NCBI GenBank assembly: GCA_033030425.1
Contig: JAUFSD010000005.1
Location: 1,105,001-1,169,000 of the forward strand
Source: Verpa conica
Taxonomy: Eukaryota; Ascomycota; Pezizomycetes; Pezizales; Morchellaceae
Direction: 5' to 3'
DNA: 64,000 nt
Under the pieces are notes generated by a model. That model had not been told where the DNA came from and made no database searches. It was given only the letters and a program-made list of their open reading frames with translations. Shown here one piece after another: positions 45,842 to 55,996 of the stretch; position 1 is the stretch's first letter; each line of letters begins with the position of its first letter. The translations under genes and the position numbers were made by a program.

Positions 45842-46608
45842 ATGGACATGGCACGCGAAAGGTATTTTTTTTTGAGCCATGACTAAAGTACGCGCAGTCG
45901 TTTTCAGAGTGCGCCAAGCGATAAACACCCTGTTTATGCCGACGACCTCCTCTTCCTCACACCACTCCTCCATAGCACCTATCTCTACCCACCCGAAGCA
46001 TATGAGATAGCAGCAGCAGTAGCATGGCCAGATACTTCCAAAGATTTTTACCCACCCGAGGCGTACGAGGAAGCAGCAGCAGCGGCATGGCCCGATACCT
46101 CCGAAGTCAATCAAGACGCGTTAGTTAATGAAGACTCTATCTCAGCAGATGGTCCAGTACAACAGCCAGACCCCGCTGGAGAAGCTGTATGTATTCAACC
46201 GAGAGCGAGAAGGCCGCTTGAAAATAGCTTCGAGTGCAGAAACTCCTGTTCTGGAGGCGTAGCGTAAGCACTGTATCCTATACTCGTATGGTGTTCTGTA
46301 GCTAACATGTATTCACTCACAGTGGACCACACAATTGTTCTCGTAACGGTCTATCTCTCACGATACAATGCAATACCAAGAGATGCTCTCGCAAATTCAA
46401 GAACAAGAACGACTTCAACCGTCACTTTGCTACTATCCATACAGAGGTTTCCGAGTCGGGCGCTATTAAGCTTTTCGACTGCCCTGTCGCTGGGTGCCCA
46501 CGTGTTGGGAGGCAAGGGTTTAAGCGTAGGGATAACATGTTGCAGCATAGGAGAGGGGTTCATGGTGAGGACATTACTAAGGTGAAATTTAGGTTCGCAG
46601 GGGAATAG
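45842..46608 (+). CDS. C2H2 zinc-finger protein, cluster member 1
   Basis: Exons 45842-45861, 45898-46263 and 46323-46608 give 223 residues; the introns are 36 nt (GTATTT..CGCGCAG) and 59 nt, both phase 2. The N-terminal half carries two copies of a YPPEAYE..AAA.AWPDTS repeat. Then come CRNSC and GPHNC, a Cys/His module split by intron 2. Two C2H2 fingers follow: C-x4-C-x12-H-x4-H with NKNDFNRHFATIH, and a second with a four-residue insertion (CPVAGCPRVGRQGFKRRDNM, then LQHRRGVH). The protein ends after KVKFRFAGE. It is probably a nuclear DNA-binding protein. A second in-frame Met at 45848 could be the start. Intron 1 is very short, so the first exon is the least certain part. Confidence 0.75.
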
Positions 46609-46904
46609 GTCGATGCTTGATTTAAGGATACTATTATGATAAACTGTACTGCAAACGATGATGATATCTATATTCTTTTTATTCCAATTACTCAATTACG
46701 TGTTCATGTTTGCGTTTTACCATTTTTATCGGCCTTATGATTCCGTAGTATATGTACTTGATTAAGCGGAGGGCACTGAAGGAGTCTAATCAGTGGGTAT
46801 CTCCGCGATCGCAGAAACCCTAACCCACTCGCCGGGTGCTTATCCCCCGTCATATGGGGCAAGATCACTAGATCCGGACGCACGACAATAAAAGCAATAC
46901 TATA

Positions 46905-47139
46905 CTAGTGCGAAAATAAAGTCTGTTCGGTTTGGTACATGGCGATGCAACCACCAACCTCACAACTAAACCTCACAGCAACTAATTTTAGGATGAAATT
47001 AGAGCTACAAAGCTTCAGAAGACTATACTAGAATTTATGTATATGAATAGGGATAAGGGGAATTTCTTGCTATTGACATTTTCATTGGGGTGGACTTTGT
47101 TGCTTGTACCAAACCGAACAGACTTTATTTTTGCACTAG
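46905..47139. mobile_element. MITE with 35-bp inverted repeats and TA flanks
   Basis: Left end 46905-46939 (starting CTAGTGCGAAAATAAAGTCT) and right end 47105-47139 are inverted repeats with one mismatch, and both are flanked by TA. The 165-bp interior has no coding frame. The TA target and size fit a non-autonomous Tc1/mariner-type element. It sits between two zinc-finger loci. Confidence 0.85.
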
Positions 47140-47284
47140 TACATAGTTAACTCGCCTGTTTGCCAAGATCTAGTATATCTGCAGTTTGGTTGGCCAGCTT
47201 TTGTAAGCAGAATACCCGTTTGGTGCTTCGTTACAGCCTCATAGTTCCATTAGCGGCGAGAGTGCCCCCGCACTGTGATGTACT

Positions 47285-47306
47285 CAGGCTGGAACCTCTG
47301 AGCCTG
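47285..47306. promoter_or_regulatory. Promoter-proximal hairpin shared by zinc-finger loci (2)
   Basis: CAGGCT, loop GGAACCTCTG, AGCCTG; one base differs from the copy at 45686. It lies about 119 bp before the ATG at 47425. Confidence 0.5.
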
Positions 47307-47424
47307 GAGATAAGATAGGTAATATTGGGGAGGGGTTGCAGTGTCGATAAATAAACCGTCTAGCCCATCTCTTGCTGCTCCTCAGATCCACACCTCTTCA
47401 TATCACCGCACAAAGATAATCAAC

Positions 47425-47713
47425 ATGGCACACGAGAGGTTTGTCCCTTGTTTTTCTTCACTCCTACTAACGATACGAAATAAGTGCCAGAAGGCGCAAG
47501 TCTCCTCCACCCAGCCGACAAGACATTACGACCGATGAGAGCAATACTTGCGCTTCCTGTCACCTATTACCGGTCGCGAGTACTGAGATATCGCTTAAAT
47601 TGTCGGGGAGGTTGCAACCGCACGGAACACAACCTCTGGAGGCACGGTCGCAAGACACTGGTATCAAACCTTTTGTATACCGTCCTCTACTTGAACCGGC
47701 CTTTGCTAACTAA
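47425..47713 (+). pseudogene. Truncated relative of the zinc-finger cluster
   Basis: A first exon ATGGCACACGAGAG (47425-47438) closely resembles exon 1 of member 1 and is followed by a 52-nt intron (GTTTGT donor, CTACTAACG branch, GCCAG acceptor), again phase 2. The second exon runs to a stop at 47713 and gives about 78 residues in all, starting RRRKSPPPSRQDITTDE, like the PSD segment of member 1, and then diverging. No zinc finger is present in this frame, although another frame has a weak Cys/His pattern (LNCRGGC..H..RHGR). Probably a decayed copy, though a short novel protein cannot be excluded. Confidence 0.45.
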
Positions 47714-47880
47714 GGAATCTAAATAGCTACATAGCAAAACATGATCTCCTACACCGCGATCTTACGCGAGGGCTGTCTGCTATTCTGTAAAGGATGGGCG
47801 GACTGCACGTCACCAGACATTTGTCAATGGTGCTCGGCGACTCGGTTGCTGGGGACCTTAGGGTCATGAGGGATTAAAAT
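47714..47880. other. Intergenic
   Basis: No gene or repeat recognised before the stem-loop array. Confidence 0.3.
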
Positions 47881-48440
47881 CCTATGAGGTACTCGAGACT
47901 AGTGCTCCTCTCTCATAGGTGTTCCAGCAGGATACAGGAGGGGTTCAAGGCGCGAATTGTGCCTCCCTCCACTCCAGCATAAATTTGGGATTTTTTTTGT
48001 GTAGTTCCTTGAACTCTTTAAAAAATTCCTAGTGCGAATTTTGGGAGAACATGTATGGGTACGGGTGTAATCCCTCCATTCCCCGTGTAAAATTCAGCAC
48101 AAGAAAGTATACTTTCTTCATTGCGCAGACGGTAATTGATGAGGATGTGTATTCTCATCTTCCGGTACGCAATATACTACGGGGAAAGTTAAGTTTTCTT
48201 TCTTCATTGCGCAGACGGTAATTGATGAGGATGTATGCCCTCATCTTCCGGTACGCAATATGTTACGGGGAAAATTAAGTTTTTCCCCCGCGCGCAAAAG
48301 GGTAAGGATGGATTTGGATGCAAGTCCCCCCCATCTACCCGCGCAAGTCAAACATAAGAAAATAAACTTTCTTAGGAGGCAGTTGGGTAAAGGTTTGGGA
48401 GAAAAGGTCTAGGACCTCCCTGTATATCCTCCGACATGCA
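47881..48440. repeat. Array of consecutive stem-loops
   Basis: Seven to eight hairpins follow one another. They include CCTATGAG..CTCATAGG (47881-47919), AGGCGC-GAATT-GTGCCT (about 47948-47964), GTGCGAATTTT..AAAATTCAGCAC (about 48032-48100), and two tandem 86-bp copies (48112 and 48198) with stems ATTGCG/CGCAAT and GATGAG/CTCATC. The last ones are GGGTAAGGATGG..CCATCTACCC (about 48299-48340) and AGGTCTAGGACCT (about 48406-48418). Several are separated by an AAGAAAGTATACTTTCTT-type palindrome (48101-48118 is perfect). There is no coding frame. In the two tandem copies the stems are identical while the loops differ. Function unknown. Confidence 0.65.
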
Positions 48441-49163
48441 ATTCGATACAGGATGTTATGTCCTCACAGCGACCTCTGCATTGGCATGACGAGAAGTCGA
48501 GCTATGGTTAGCAGGTGGATATCAACGACTAGAATTACCAATAAAAACTAGGTAGTTTTTGGTGTACCGTTGTTATAGTAGCTTAGTAGAAATGCATTTA
48601 AATTTTTTTGCAACTAGAGCTTTCCCACCGATTCATTGATTTGTGTAACCCAGAGATTCGTGTGAATTATGAGTCCGTATCAAATAAGGCCTTGAAATCG
48701 TAGTAATATGATTCGGCTTTTTCAAATCCTCATTGTGATCTTCTTGCCATATGCTGGTGCGTGTAGCAGCAAGCCCGTATTTGTTAGAGTCTAGTGTGTT
48801 TGGGGTGCCTGGCGGTTGCAACCTTTCATACCATTAAGCGGTTTGCTAGCTACCTCTGGAGCTTTCAAAGTACCATCTTCTGCCCTGCTGAGCCGCTTTG
48901 CTAGATATGAGTATGGGTGCGTACACGCGTGTGGTCAATTGGACACCTTCGCATAGACCCTAATATGGCATCATCTACCTCTGTGAGCTTAAGGGCTTTG
49001 GTGATATTTCTATCTGCATACACTGGAATCTCGTCATAACCGGAAAAACGGCTCACCAGGGCAAAAGATACATAGAAAGGGGAGGGTCGAGTGATAATTA
49101 AATCAGTAATTATGGCCAAATGAATGCATAAGTACTGACGGGCATTAGCTTCGCAATTTTCAG
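48441..49163. other. Intergenic, upstream of zinc-finger member 2
   Basis: No supported gene. Minus-strand frames at 48.6-49.2 kb lack motifs. The first exon of member 2 should lie in the last 100 bases, but I could not fix it. Confidence 0.35.
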
Positions 49164-49921
49164 TCAAGACTACGAAAGTGTATCACCACACGAAATTGCC
49201 CAAATAAATCACTTCTTGACCGAAGATTCAGAAATACCACAAATCGGATGGGGTAGTAACTACGGAGAGGCTTTTCAGGGACCCTCACTCTTTGAAAACC
49301 ACTCCTACTTACTTGCATCATACCCGTATCCCCCGGAGGCATACGAACAAGCGGCAGCTGCTGCCTGGCCGGATACCTCCGCCGAGAACCAAAACATCTC
49401 CGCCAGCAACAAATCAGCTGAAAACCCAGACACTACCAACATCCCAGAAGAGACTGATTCTGCGAATACTGTTGTAGTTGGCCAAGCGAAAGTGAGGAAG
49501 ACCAGCCCTGATGCAGATTTCGAATGCAAGAACTCTTGTGCCGGTAACCTCGCGTTAGTATTTACGCACCACGGGCCATCTGTAGGCACTTGGGCTAATA
49601 CCTAATTCTCTCAGTGGGCTGCATAAATGCTTCCGCAACGGCTTATCCCTCATAGTCCGATGTGGCATCAAGAAATGCGGTTGCATGTTCAAGAATAAAC
49701 ATGACTTTAACCGCCACTTTGCCGCTATCCACACTAACTCTTGCAAAAATGTGGCTATCAAGCTTTTTGATTGTCCTGTTTCTGGATGCTTGCGTGTAGG
49801 GAATCGGGGATTCAGACGTAGGGATAATATGCTGCAACATCGCAGAGGGGTTCATGGGGAGGTGATTAAGAAAGTGAAATATAGGTTTGGGATGGGCCAG
49901 CTCGGTCGAGAGAGAAAGTAA
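49164..49921 (+). CDS. C2H2 zinc-finger protein, cluster member 2 (first exon not placed)
   Basis: Exons 49164-49553 and 49615-49921 are joined by a 61-nt phase-2 intron (GTTAGT donor, CTAATTCTCTCAG end). One YPPEAYEQAAAAAWPDTS repeat is present, then CKNSCAG and GLHKCFRNG across the splice. Finger 1 is VRCGIKKCGCMFKNKHDFNRH followed by FAAIH; finger 2 is CPVSGCLRVGNRGFRRRDNM then LQHRRGVH. The end is KVKYRFGMGQ plus a short basic tail. The AG at 49162-49163 is a good acceptor in the same phase as member 1 intron 1, so a tiny 5' exon is expected; candidates upstream (e.g. ATGCATAA at 49124) would need a 32-nt intron and are doubtful. Role as for member 1. Confidence 0.75.
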
Positions 49922-51346
49922 TTTGTATTTTAGAGATTTATGCGGTAGTATCACGATAGTTTGTTGACGAAAGCGTTGGGTTAATTTTTGTTTATTCTTG
50001 GTGGTGATATGTTTCGAGTTGGATATACCGAGTTTCTCGACTTGATAACCACGGCACCAACACTCTATTGGGGTTATCTGTCTTGCAGTTAATACCTATG
50101 GTAAGCGAACCATCTTGGTTGTGTCTTCCAGTACAGAATCTGTGTGCTAGATATAACCCTAACCCTTAGATCAATGATTAAGTGAAATCTCCTAGGTTTG
50201 GTGATGTTATTCTTGGGACGGAGTCTGTTGAGTATATGGGAGCGATATAGGACTAGCGCATACGCCTATAACGTAGATCTAGGGCGTACCTGGTGGTAAC
50301 TTAGAAACCAGAGCAGTATTAGATAGCCCCCTAAGCCCTATGACAAATAGATTAGTGTTTGCTATTGTGCTATAAAACCATACGCAGTATTACTTAAGTT
50401 GCGTAATGTTTTGGGATGTATAAACCTCTCTCCTACCCCTCATCGGATTAATCCCCAAAACGCTGTAGCTCTAGTGTAAATTTTATGATTTTTATATTAT
50501 CATAGTGCTACCGCTTAATCCCAGTCAAATATTCAAAACTAATCTTCTAGTAGATGTGCTACTGTTGCAGAAAGCTCAGCCCAAGGAAGAGCGAATATAA
50601 AATGACATCTGGGCGGAATGAGGTAATAACAATCTTTTTTAAGTTTACTTCTAATACTAGAACTTGAGGACCATTGATTTAGTGATGTGGCAACTCGCTG
50701 AAAACAGGCGTCTCGTTAGCTCATGCAGCCTTGACCAACTCCCAATTATAAACAGGATGTAACTGCTCCGCACTGAAAGATGACCTCAAAACAATATATC
50801 AGATCACAACTGATTTTTGAGTATTGTGCTAGCAAATCATATTCGATCACTCGAGTCTTGGCATAGCGCCACCTGCATCTGGTTCGCCGGACTCCAGCCT
50901 GCTGTCCCTATTTTATTGGCTCAAGGTAGAACGGATCCTAAACGCCCAAGTGTAAGGGCTTTTTCTCGTAGTAGTTTTATCAAAAATCTTCAAGTCCCTA
51001 GACTAACGCCTCTCCCGGCGGCCCTTGTAGATGTTTTCATAGTAGCCTCTTCTCTTAGGACTTAACGCTACTGTGAGAAATTTACAGGTATGGTAAAACA
51101 AAAACGACTTTGAGAAGTGTAAAGCTGGTATTTTGTAGAAGCCTCTTTATTTCAAATAGATCTGTTTAGGGGAAGAGATCCCAGGCTAAAGCCGCGCCGT
51201 GAGCTGGTAGGATGGGTTTGAATTCCACTCTGCCTGGTACATGCCTGAGCCTGAGCCTGATCTGATCTCATATTTAACCAACTGTGAATATGATTAGCTA
51301 GTTATCACCAAACCCATACGGCTCTGTTCAGAATATGCAGGATACT
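49922..51346. other. AT-rich intergenic, no gene
   Basis: No supported gene; a CCCTAACCC motif is at about 50157. A B-box-like GGGTTTGAATTCC occurs at about 51209-51221. Confidence 0.45.
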
Positions 51347-51368
51347 AAGGCTCAGAGTTCTCAGCCTG
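51347..51368. promoter_or_regulatory. Promoter-proximal hairpin shared by zinc-finger loci (3)
   Basis: AAGGCT, loop CAGAGTTCTC, AGCCTG. It is the inverted form of the hairpins at 45686 and 47285 and lies about 235 bp before the ATG of member 3. Confidence 0.45.
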
Positions 51369-51603
51369 AGGCCTAGCGCTAGCAACACAGGCCTTCCTGT
51401 GGCTGAAGGTGCCTCAATGATAAAAATGGCACTATCCCCCACCCTCTCTCTACATCAACGCCCTCCCAAACTGCTGACACAAAATTCTACGATCGTCAAC
51501 ACCTGCCAAATAAGGAACTAACGTACGCTGCTTAGCCTCACCAGACTTGCCAGCCACTTACGAGGTTTAAGGTTACACTGCCGTGATCGATCCACTGATC
51601 GAC

Positions 51604-52399
51604 ATGGTTCAAAAGGTTTTTTTTTTCTTTTTTAAACTTTGGGCTAAAATTATGGGGCGCCATAGATACCTTTTGACCAGTACCCACCAGAGGCACACGC
51701 ATTTGCTGTAGCTACTGTATGGCCTGATCCACCCGCAACCTATCAGATTACCCTCGATGAGGGTCATCTTGGTAGAGACGTTGGGATACCCTTTGACCAG
51801 TACCCACCAGAGGCACATGCGTTTGCTGCAGCTACCGTATGGCCCGATGTACCTGCAGTTGGTCAAGTCACTCCCGGGGAGATCCTTCTAGATGGAAACA
51901 TTAGACTGCCCGACGCCCTGTTAGAACCGTTACACCCTAATCCCGCTGGGCGCGATATTCCCGAGCCAGCACTCCAAGAGGAGATCCCCCGGGAGATAGG
52001 TAGTACTCCTAAGGCCTTTGATTGCGGACCTCTTTGCGCCGGAAAGTTTAGGTAATTTTCTAAACCCCCCCCCAAAAAATAACGAAAATACTAACACCAC
52101 CCAGGGGCCATCATAAATGTTTCCGTAATAGCAAATCTTTCCGTTTCGAATGTGCGGCCAGGGGATGCTCGGCCATATTCAAGGCCAAGAACGATTTCAA
52201 CCGACACGTTACTACCGTGCACTCTGGAACCCGTAGGGTCCTACTTGACTGTCCCTTTGAAGGATGTTCGCGTGTTGGTAGGAAGGGGTTCACCCGGAGG
52301 GACAATCTTATTGCGCACAGAAGAGGGGTCCATCGTGAGGAGATCCTCAAAGTGGAGTACAGGTTTGGAGTCGAGGCTGGAGTTGCAGGAGCGGAGTAG
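51604..52399 (+). CDS. C2H2 zinc-finger protein, cluster member 3
   Basis: Exons 51604-51615, 51666-52051 and 52105-52399 give 230 residues; introns are 50 nt (T-rich, starting GTTTTT) and 53 nt (CTAACACCACCCAG end). Two long repeats are present, each IPFDQYPPEAHAFA.ATVWPD, about 40 residues apart. DCGPLCAG and GHHKCFRNS flank intron 2 in phase 2. Finger 1 is ECAARGCSAIFKAKNDFNRH then VTTVH; finger 2 is CPFEGCSRVGRKGFTRRDNL then IAHRRGVH, with the four-residue insertion. The C terminus is KVEYRFGVEAG. The two N-terminal repeats are more alike at DNA level than between paralogs, so they look like a recent internal duplication. Confidence 0.8.
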
Positions 52400-53586
52400 A
52401 ACGAGGATGAGTAGTTTGCTTTTTGTCTGAAGCCCATGAATTTGTGATAAGGCGTGCCTTTTTCTTAGCTTTTTCTTTATCTTGTCTCAATTGGTTAGCA
52501 CTCTCTACAATGTCTCTTATCTGTCTCCCCTACCTGATAGAACTGTCTCTATTTTCTCTTTTATTTATCTCATAGCAGTTGCCCTCTTTTTCTGTTTCTT
52601 TTGTCCCATAATAGTCGCTCTCTTCTTCCTTTGTTTACTCGAATAAATATCCTATAAAACCCATTCTGAGACCAAACCCGAGTTATGGCAGGCGAACCTA
52701 TTCCGTTATACCTAGTATCCACCAAGGGGATGCCAGAAAACCCTCTATCTAGTACACATGACTAGCTGTTTAAATGGGAGCACCAGATCCTATGTTATAT
52801 AATAAACGTGACTATGGGCGGATGATATTTCATGACTGAGACTAGTTCAAGCTTGGCATGAACCTGAACCACCCCCCCAATAGCATCTGTAACTACTAAA
52901 TATTCCTTGGGACTTAATTTTTATAGCTGGTTCTGCACGCTCCGGGGGACATCTCAATTTATACTAGATGTATATTTGAGCTCTAGCGGGGTCGAGTAAG
53001 ACTCGAACGGATCACATACTACGGCAGACCAAAGGGTACAAACAACCAGAAAGTAAACCATCGAGTGCGCCCCTTGGAGTTGAGTTGGGGTGTGTTTTCC
53101 GTAACTGCTATAGTAGGGTAAATTTTGATATAATTTCAGTACACTAGCTTGCATAAGATCATGTCACACGGTGGTGTCACTATTTATTTAGACCACTTAC
53201 TAACTTGCTAGTAACTCATTGAACTGAACCTATGTCTGCTAACCACCTACGCGCTTCGAAGTATAGTAATACCATGACCCGTCTGTAGCTACGAGTTCTT
53301 GGGAGCCTTTGAGTCGCATTTATGTCTTCAACCAGTATGATGGTAATTCCCTAAAGAGATTACCGGTAGTGAACTCTAGTAGGATAAAAGACTTGTCAAG
53401 TAAGTTTTTATAAGAAAATAATGGTTCAATTTGGTTTTTTGCCTAGCTAGCGCACATAAAGATAAAGCGTAACAAGTAAGATAAGAATAACTTCTGTCCA
53501 AGTGAAAGAAAGAAACAAAAAAAGCAATTTAGTCATCAATCATAACCTAGTATACCACTATCACCCAGTAACTCGTAAATGAACTA
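52400..53586. other. Intergenic, no gene
   Basis: T/C-rich downstream sequence of member 3 (52440-52630) and featureless AT-rich DNA. Members 3 and 4 are convergent across it. Confidence 0.4.
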
Positions 53587-54513
53587 CTACTCCTCACTCC
53601 TCACTCTTTCGAACATCACAAAGTCTTCGCCTCCGGTTTCGGTATTCCCAGCATCCGCACTTCCACCTGCAGCAGCACCGGGAGATACCCCTACTAGTTC
53701 GAACGTTCCCACCCTCGCATCCACTGAAGGCTCTTCAAGAGTTATACGCTCGTACCCAAAGTTAACCTTAGTACGAGGGATAATCTGCTTATGCACCTTT
53801 CTCCTATGCTGGATGAGGTTATCTTGTCGTGAAAAACCCTTATCCCCAACACGTTTGCAGCCTGGGACTGGACAATCGAGACGTGATTTACCATGGACCG
53901 TTTCTTTGTGGCGTAGGAATTCTCTCCCATGGGCGAACCTCCCTGTGCAAGCGTCCTCTTTACATATTATGGTCAAGATGTAACGTTTAGAGATCTCATG
54001 CTTTTCCCAGACGCATGAGTGGGGGATACTATTGCGAATTGAGTTAGATATATGACGAGCTATTGAGAAGGGGGGAACCTACTTGTAAGAGTCAAATCCG
54101 AGAGAGCAACATTTATAATAGGAATTGCAGAAGGGGTTTCTGAGCAGAATAGGATGGGTACTTGGGTCCGCCTTCCGACCGTGTATATGATATAAGAATT
54201 CGGGAGAGGTCAAAGGTAGTGGCGGTGGCGGTGGCGGTGGTAGCGAGGGAACCATCTCCGTATTCTCGATTTGATCTGAGTTGATACTACGGTTGGCAAA
54301 GTACCGGCGAATCTCATCGGTAGAAACAAAGGGCCACCCCTCTATCTTTTCGTGGTCGCCATGTGTGTCCCAGAGGTGATCGTACCGAGAAATATCTCCC
54401 AGCCAGAAGTGAGGAATTTCATCTCCGGGGAGCCTTAAGACCCGCATTAGCGTCAAAAAAAAAACTCACCCGCCCTGCAGGTGCATATCGTTCCCATCTT
54501 GGCTTTGAGACAT
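53587..54513 (-). CDS. C2H2 zinc-finger protein, cluster member 4
   Basis: Exons 54513-54470, 54433-54083 and 54028-53587 give 278 residues; introns are 36 nt and 54 nt, both phase 2. The protein starts MSQSQDGND. The middle has a poly-Pro run (PPPPPPPPLPL). YYKCCSLGFDSY and IPHSC flank intron 2. Finger 1 is ICKEDACTGRFAHGREFLRH then KETVH; finger 2 is CPVPGCKRVGDKGFSRQDNL then IQHRRKVH. The C-terminal 55 residues are Gly/Ala/Glu-rich and acidic. It lacks the AWPD repeats of members 1-3. Intron 1 contains a T-run followed by GACGCTAATG, nearly the same as in member 5. Confidence 0.78.
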
Positions 54514-55212
54514 GTCGAGAGGAGTGGTGTGGTGAGATGTGATTAGTCTTTGTAGTGGGGTACCTAGATTTTAAGCAGCGGTTCAGTATGGGAAAAGTTC
54601 GGGGAGCTTTAGAAAAAGGGTGGGGGAATGGCAGACTCTTTATGTTTTTTTGTACATGATACCTAGGCTGCCATTGCTAACAAGGCTGACGGGACAGCGC
54701 TAGATAGCCAACTTCACGGCCATCGTCGCATCCAGCTCTCTCACCACTTATAGACCCAATAGTTTTGCTCTTACTACCCTCGAAGTTATTTAGGCCCTTG
54801 ATTTCACTTCTATCTACATACTCTGTTTCCATTCATGTAATTCCGAGTAACTGTATTCTAGCATATTGTATTTACCTCCTTCGTGCCCGATAAATTTCTT
54901 GATTTTGTTACGTACTTGTCAAGGCTTTCTTGCTCTCATAAAAAGCCAGGGGCCTGTTTCATGCGAGGAAATGCAGATTTGGAAAAATACCTGAGGGGGG
55001 CCAACGTATTGTCTAAGGCTCGTGTGTAACATAAACACGGGATAGCATCACTGGCATTGGCGTTGCTAGAAGCACAGAATACCGGCTACATATCCGTGTT
55101 AGGCACCTCTTGGCGGTACTCTATCAAAGCTGTATTCTATCATTAGTGGGAATAGAGCCTGGTAACAAACATATCAAAGCTCTCTATTGCAGTTCCCCGG
55201 ACATCAAATAGC
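54514..55212. other. Intergenic, upstream of member 4
   Basis: No gene or repeat recognised. Confidence 0.35.
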
Positions 55213-55339
55213 TACTCGTAATCTCATGACGTTTGTAGAATGGACTGCTATTGCATACCATACAGGACTGCGCCAAGCCTACGATTTTGTATGGAATGCA
55301 ATAGCAGTCCATTCTACAAACGTCATGAGAATACGAGTA
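55213..55339. repeat. 127-bp foldback with 51-bp arms
   Basis: The left arm 55213-55263 and right arm 55289-55339 are inverted repeats with two mismatches, around a 25-nt spacer. The centre of the arm reads GTAGAATGGACTGCTATTGC. No direct repeats flank it. A transcript would form a long hairpin, as in small-RNA precursors; a foldback element or a palindromic assembly artefact are alternatives. A chance open frame crosses it and is rejected. Confidence 0.85.
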
Positions 55340-55996
55340 TACGTTGCTGTGTAGTATTTTTTAAGCTTTTACTTGCGTGTGTTGAGGTTATAAGCCTGGA
55401 TATGCTGACTAATCGCTTCATAGATGAACACTCGGCAATCCTATCAAGCTGGTACTATACCGCGATAGGTATAGAGTAAGCACTGAAAATGGAGTGGTCA
55501 TAAGGTGACGAAAGGCTTGGGCAATATATATTCTGTGATTCAATGGGTTGGATGGTATTACCTGAGATTTCTGATGGATTGTGTCAGAAGGGATCAAGTA
55601 TACATACTATTCTAGAGCGACGCATTTCGCTCTTGAATTACTGTAGGAGTAAGTTTTGCATCGCATAGCAATAGGCCCAAGCCCTTCGCCTAAATACTTA
55701 AACTATCACGCAATATTCCTCAGCAGCACTATATACTTGTTAAGCAGGTAGATCCCTCTGTGAGATCACCGGTCTTGTTTCGTGCATAGTCACCAATAGG
55801 CAAACAAAATTATATAGATACGATAACGTTCATTCAAATAAGATCATTCTTTGACTACATGTTTCCACCATCCTCCATTGCAAATTCATTTTCGGAAAAG
55901 AAATCCCCTACTTCCTACCACTGCTTCATATCATAACCACCAGCAGTACTTCCTACTCGAAATTCCTCCCAACCGACACATACCGTAGCGACATAA
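55340..55996. other. Intergenic
   Basis: AT-rich sequence downstream of member 5; nothing recognisable. Confidence 0.35.

Noticed and set aside
45833..46114. Cys/Gly-rich minus frame
   Set aside because: Shadow of the AWPD repeats of zinc-finger member 1.
55240..55479. 79-residue plus frame
   Set aside because: It crosses the 127-bp foldback and has no motif.
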